Origin: Desulfocapsa sp.
GTDB lineage: Bacteria > Desulfobacterota > Desulfobulbia > Desulfobulbales > Desulfocapsaceae
NCBI GenBank assembly: GCA_030635405.1
Contig: DAOVZA010000090.1
Coordinates: 1 to 7,313 of the forward strand
Direction of reading: 5' to 3'
DNA: 7,313 bases
Part shown: one piece after another, positions 5,039-7,313 of the stretch
Layout of the letters: each line of letters opens with the position of its first letter
Position numbering within the stretch: position 1 is the stretch's first letter
The notes under the pieces: model-generated
The model's database searches: none
The model's input: the letters and a program-made list of their open reading frames with translations, nothing else
What the model was told of the DNA's origin: nothing
Translations under genes and position numbers: made by a program

Positions 5039-6298
5039 ATGAAACAGATTTTATTGGTTGAAGACAGCGTAATGTTTGGCCGTATGACGAAGGCCAGAAT
5101 AGAAAAAGAATTTGATATTCAAGTATTTTGGGCCAAATCCCTTGCTGAAACACTCAAGATGCTTGATGAGGCCAACAATAACTTTACCATGGCTTTGCTG
5201 GATCTAAATCTTCCAGATGCTCCTAATGGAGAAGTCATTGATCATGTCATCGGTCGTGGTATTACATCATTTGTTTTCACCAGCAATATGAGTGATGATG
5301 TGCGGGAGAAAATGTGGGAAAAACAAGTAGCCGACTATATTTTAAAGGATGATCCAAATAGTTTAGATTATATTATTGCTGCAATAAGACGTCTTGAAAA
5401 GAATGAAAATACCATCGCCATGATTGTCGATCAGTCCAACGATTTTCGAAGTAAACTTGCCGAGTTGCTTTATATACAAAAATTCAGGGTGGTAACTGCG
5501 AGGGATGGTGAAGAAGCTTTACAAATTCTTGATAAACATCCAGATATCCAACTTGTAATTACTGACTCTGATCTGCCTCAAATGGATGGCTTTCATCTCT
5601 GTCAGAAAGTGAGAACGAAACATTCGCAGGAAAATCTTGCAATTATAGGACTTTCATCAAGTGACAATAGAGGTCTTGGAGTACGATTCCTCAAGAGCGG
5701 GGCCAACGATGTAATGATGAAAGATTCCTTTCAGGTTGAGGAGTTCTATTCTCGGGTGAATAACTGTGTTGAAACCATAGACCTTATTGCCCAAATCAGA
5801 GAGGCAGCAATCCGGGATTTTCTCACTGGACTCTATAATCGCCGTCATTTCTTTGATGCCGGTGAGGTGATGCTTTCCAACTCTCATCGAGATGGGGTGA
5901 ACTTGATTTGTGCCATGATGGATATCGATTTCTTCAAAAAAGTGAATGATACTCATGGACATGATGTTGGGGATCTTGTTATCCAGCAGGTTTCAACCAT
6001 TATTCAAAGTAAAATGCTGGAAACGGATATCGTAGCTCGTTTTGGTGGAGAGGAGTTTTGTGTCCTTGCTGCAGATATGGAAATATCACAGGCTGAAAAA
6101 CTCTTTGATGAGATACGAGACCAAATTGAAAATACGCCAATTCTATTTGATAATGGCCAGGGTAGTATAAGTGTAACAATATCGATCGGTGTTTGTACTG
6201 TGATAGCTGATTCTCTTGAAGAAATGACAAAACTATCGGATGATCTTCTCTATGACGCTAAGGAAGGCGGAAGAAACTGTGTTCGATTGTCAGAATGA
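5039..6298 (+). CDS. REC-REC-GGDEF response regulator, diguanylate cyclase (PleD-like layout)
   Basis: A 419-residue cytosolic protein with two receiver domains and a cyclase domain. REC1 (about 2-120) has the acidic pair E8-D9, phospho-acceptor D55 (ALLDLNLPD), T81 and K103, so it looks functional. REC2 (about 125-245) keeps D176 (ITDSDLPQMDG), S206 and K228, but the second metal-binding acid is Q132 (IVDQS), which may weaken phosphorylation. The linker RDFLTGLYNRRHF (259-271) leads into the GGDEF domain with MMDIDFFKKVNDTHGHDVGD (293-312) and active-site GGEEF (336-340). The product-inhibition I-site RxxD before it is absent (LETD, 327-330). It should convert two GTP into cyclic di-GMP, switched by phosphorylation and dimerisation, as known for PleD. 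The gene stands alone, without an adjacent kinase, behind a long regulatory region. Family and catalytic site are clear; the signal is unknown. Confidence 0.95.
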   Translation: MKQILLVEDSVMFGRMTKARIEKEFDIQVFWAKSLAETLKMLDEANNNFTMALLDLNLPDAPNGEVIDHVIGRGITSFVFTSNMSDDVREKMWEKQVADYILKDDPNSLDYIIAAIRRLEKNENTIAMIVDQSNDFRSKLAELLYIQKFRVVTARDGEEALQILDKHPDIQLVITDSDLPQMDGFHLCQKVRTKHSQENLAIIGLSSSDNRGLGVRFLKSGANDVMMKDSFQVEEFYSRVNNCVETIDLIAQIREAAIRDFLTGLYNRRHFFDAGEVMLSNSHRDGVNLICAMMDIDFFKKVNDTHGHDVGDLVIQQVSTIIQSKMLETDIVARFGGEEFCVLAADMEISQAEKLFDEIRDQIENTPILFDNGQGSISVTISIGVCTVIADSLEEMTKLSDDLLYDAKEGGRNCVRLSE

Positions 6299-6414
6299 TC
6301 TTATTCTCCTGTTTTTGATAATTGCCATTCCTCTCTTTTCACTTCAATGGTATTCTTGAAAGTTAAACGTATTAATCCCACCTGTAATCTCCCCTGTTTA
6401 ATGGAGAATATTCC

Positions 6415-7313
6415 ATGTCAGAAAATAATATGGTCCATACTAAAGGATCTCAATTATATGAACAACTGAGTGCCCCTATAAACCTTGTTATACGAGGGCA
6501 AAAAACGGCTATTCGAAAGCTGTTAGCCGGATTTGTAAGTGGAGGGCATGTTCTGCTTGAAGACTACCCAGGTACCGGTAAAACTACCATGGCCAAGGCT
6601 CTTGCTAAAACGGTTGATCTTAATTTTAAACGTATTCAGTTTACCCCAGATCTGTTGCCATCAGACATTATGGGGGTCTCGATTCTTGATCCGAGCGACA
6701 ATACTTTTCATTTTCATCCAGGACCTGTTTTTGGAGATATTATTCTGGCAGATGAGATTAATCGGGCATCTCCCCGTACTCAATCCGCATTGCTAGAGGC
6801 AATGGGTGAAGGACAGGTGAGTGTTGATGGTGATTTACACACACTGGGTGATATCTTTTTTGTTCTTGCCACTCAAAACCCCATTGAATCTCATGGTACC
6901 TATCCCCTGCCCGAGGCACAGATGGATCGTTTTGCACTCAAGTTCAGTCTGGGATACATCGAGGCCTCCGATGAGGCTGCAATGCTTGCTGATCAGGCTG
7001 TTGCACATCCATTGGATAGTATTTCCTCATGTATTAGCCGTGAAGACCTGCTCTGGCTGAAACGACAGGTGCACCAGGTTCAAATCTGTGAAGAATTACA
7101 GCGATACTGCGTTGATATAGTGGGTGCAACCCGTGAAGCCGAAGGTGTTCGACTTGGAGCAAGTCCACGTGGCTCACTGGCTTTAATGAATATTTCCAGA
7201 ACTCTTGCTCTTTTTGATGGACTTGATTTTGTAACACCTGATCATATTCAGGAGATAGCAGTGAACGTGCTTGCTCATCGTATAATTCTTGATCAGCAGG
7301 CTGCTTTTTCCGG
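6415..7313 (+). CDS. MoxR-family AAA+ ATPase (partial, C-terminus beyond right edge)
   Basis: An open frame from ATG 6415 to the right edge gives 299 residues with no stop. It is a textbook MoxR ATPase (AAA_3 plus lid). It has the Walker A stretch HVLLEDYPGTGKTTMAKALA (45-64; G53, K56, T57), RIQFTPDLLPSDIMG (73-87), Walker B IILADEINRASPRTQSALLEAM (109-130; D113, E114), sensor-1 LATQNP (N155), the arginine-finger stretch LPEAQMDRF (R172) and sensor-2 in GASPRGSLAL (R252). Full-length members have about 310-340 residues, so only a short tail is missing. The start is supported by GGAG at 6403-6406, 8 bases upstream. MoxR proteins act as chaperone-like ATPases for metal insertion or protein-complex maturation. 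They are usually followed by DUF58 and transglutaminase-like or VWA-domain genes, expected just beyond the edge. The 116 bases before it hold no clear promoter or terminator. Confidence 0.95.
   Translation, partial: MSENNMVHTKGSQLYEQLSAPINLVIRGQKTAIRKLLAGFVSGGHVLLEDYPGTGKTTMAKALAKTVDLNFKRIQFTPDLLPSDIMGVSILDPSDNTFHFHPGPVFGDIILADEINRASPRTQSALLEAMGEGQVSVDGDLHTLGDIFFVLATQNPIESHGTYPLPEAQMDRFALKFSLGYIEASDEAAMLADQAVAHPLDSISSCISREDLLWLKRQVHQVQICEELQRYCVDIVGATREAEGVRLGASPRGSLALMNISRTLALFDGLDFVTPDHIQEIAVNVLAHRIILDQQAAFS

Noticed and set aside
6539..7060. Plus-strand frames at 6539-6796 and 6821-7060
   Set aside because: They are shadow frames of the MoxR gene, which reads through the whole stretch with all AAA+ motifs in a different frame.

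Overview
The window is about 43% GC by eye, with densely packed genes on both strands, an exported solute-binding protein and a near-consensus sigma-54 promoter. This suggests a Gram-negative chromosome. The gene style (amino-acid ABC genes, a multi-domain diguanylate cyclase, a MoxR ATPase, sigma-54 control) would fit a sulfate-reducing Desulfobacterota such as the Desulfobulbales. That assignment is an impression and rests on no marker gene. No rRNA, tRNA, CRISPR array, transposase or integrase is visible.

Layout, left to right. (1) 1-231, minus: the first 77 residues of a HigB/RelE-type toxin, cut by the left edge, with a strong promoter (238-266) that appears to start transcription at the ATG itself. 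(2) 232-488: no gene, one spaced inverted repeat. (3) 489-2780, minus: a four-gene cluster transcribed from 2780 towards 489, namely an amidohydrolase-2 family metal-dependent hydrolase, a small eight-cysteine zinc-ribbon-like protein, a GNAT acetyltransferase and a small exported protein of unknown function. A minus-strand promoter with a perfect TATAAT lies upstream at 2830-2858. (4) 2884-4641, plus: a divergent pair encoding a polar amino-acid ABC permease and its periplasmic binding protein. No ATPase or second permease is present. (5) 4642-5038: a 397-base regulatory region. (6) 5039-6298, plus: a REC-REC-GGDEF diguanylate cyclase of PleD-like layout. (7) 6415-7313, plus: a MoxR-family AAA+ ATPase cut by the right edge.

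How the parts work together. The permease and binding protein should import a small polar solute, probably an amino acid, with an ATPase encoded elsewhere. The four minus-strand genes look co-transcribed, but no common pathway can be read from them. The response regulator would make cyclic di-GMP when its receiver domain is phosphorylated; no partner histidine kinase is in the window.

The most interesting structure is the region before the diguanylate cyclase. It holds a near-consensus -24/-12 sigma-54 promoter (4854-4869). About 130 bases upstream of its predicted start are two adjacent 16-bp dyads, GTCTA-N6-TAGAC, which together form a perfect 37-base palindrome (4725-4761). That position suits an enhancer-binding protein. 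Two further perfect dyads (4964-4982 and 4986-5009, the second followed by T8) lie in the leader. I infer that the cyclase gene is controlled by sigma-54 and an unknown activator. I see no clearly new multi-gene system.
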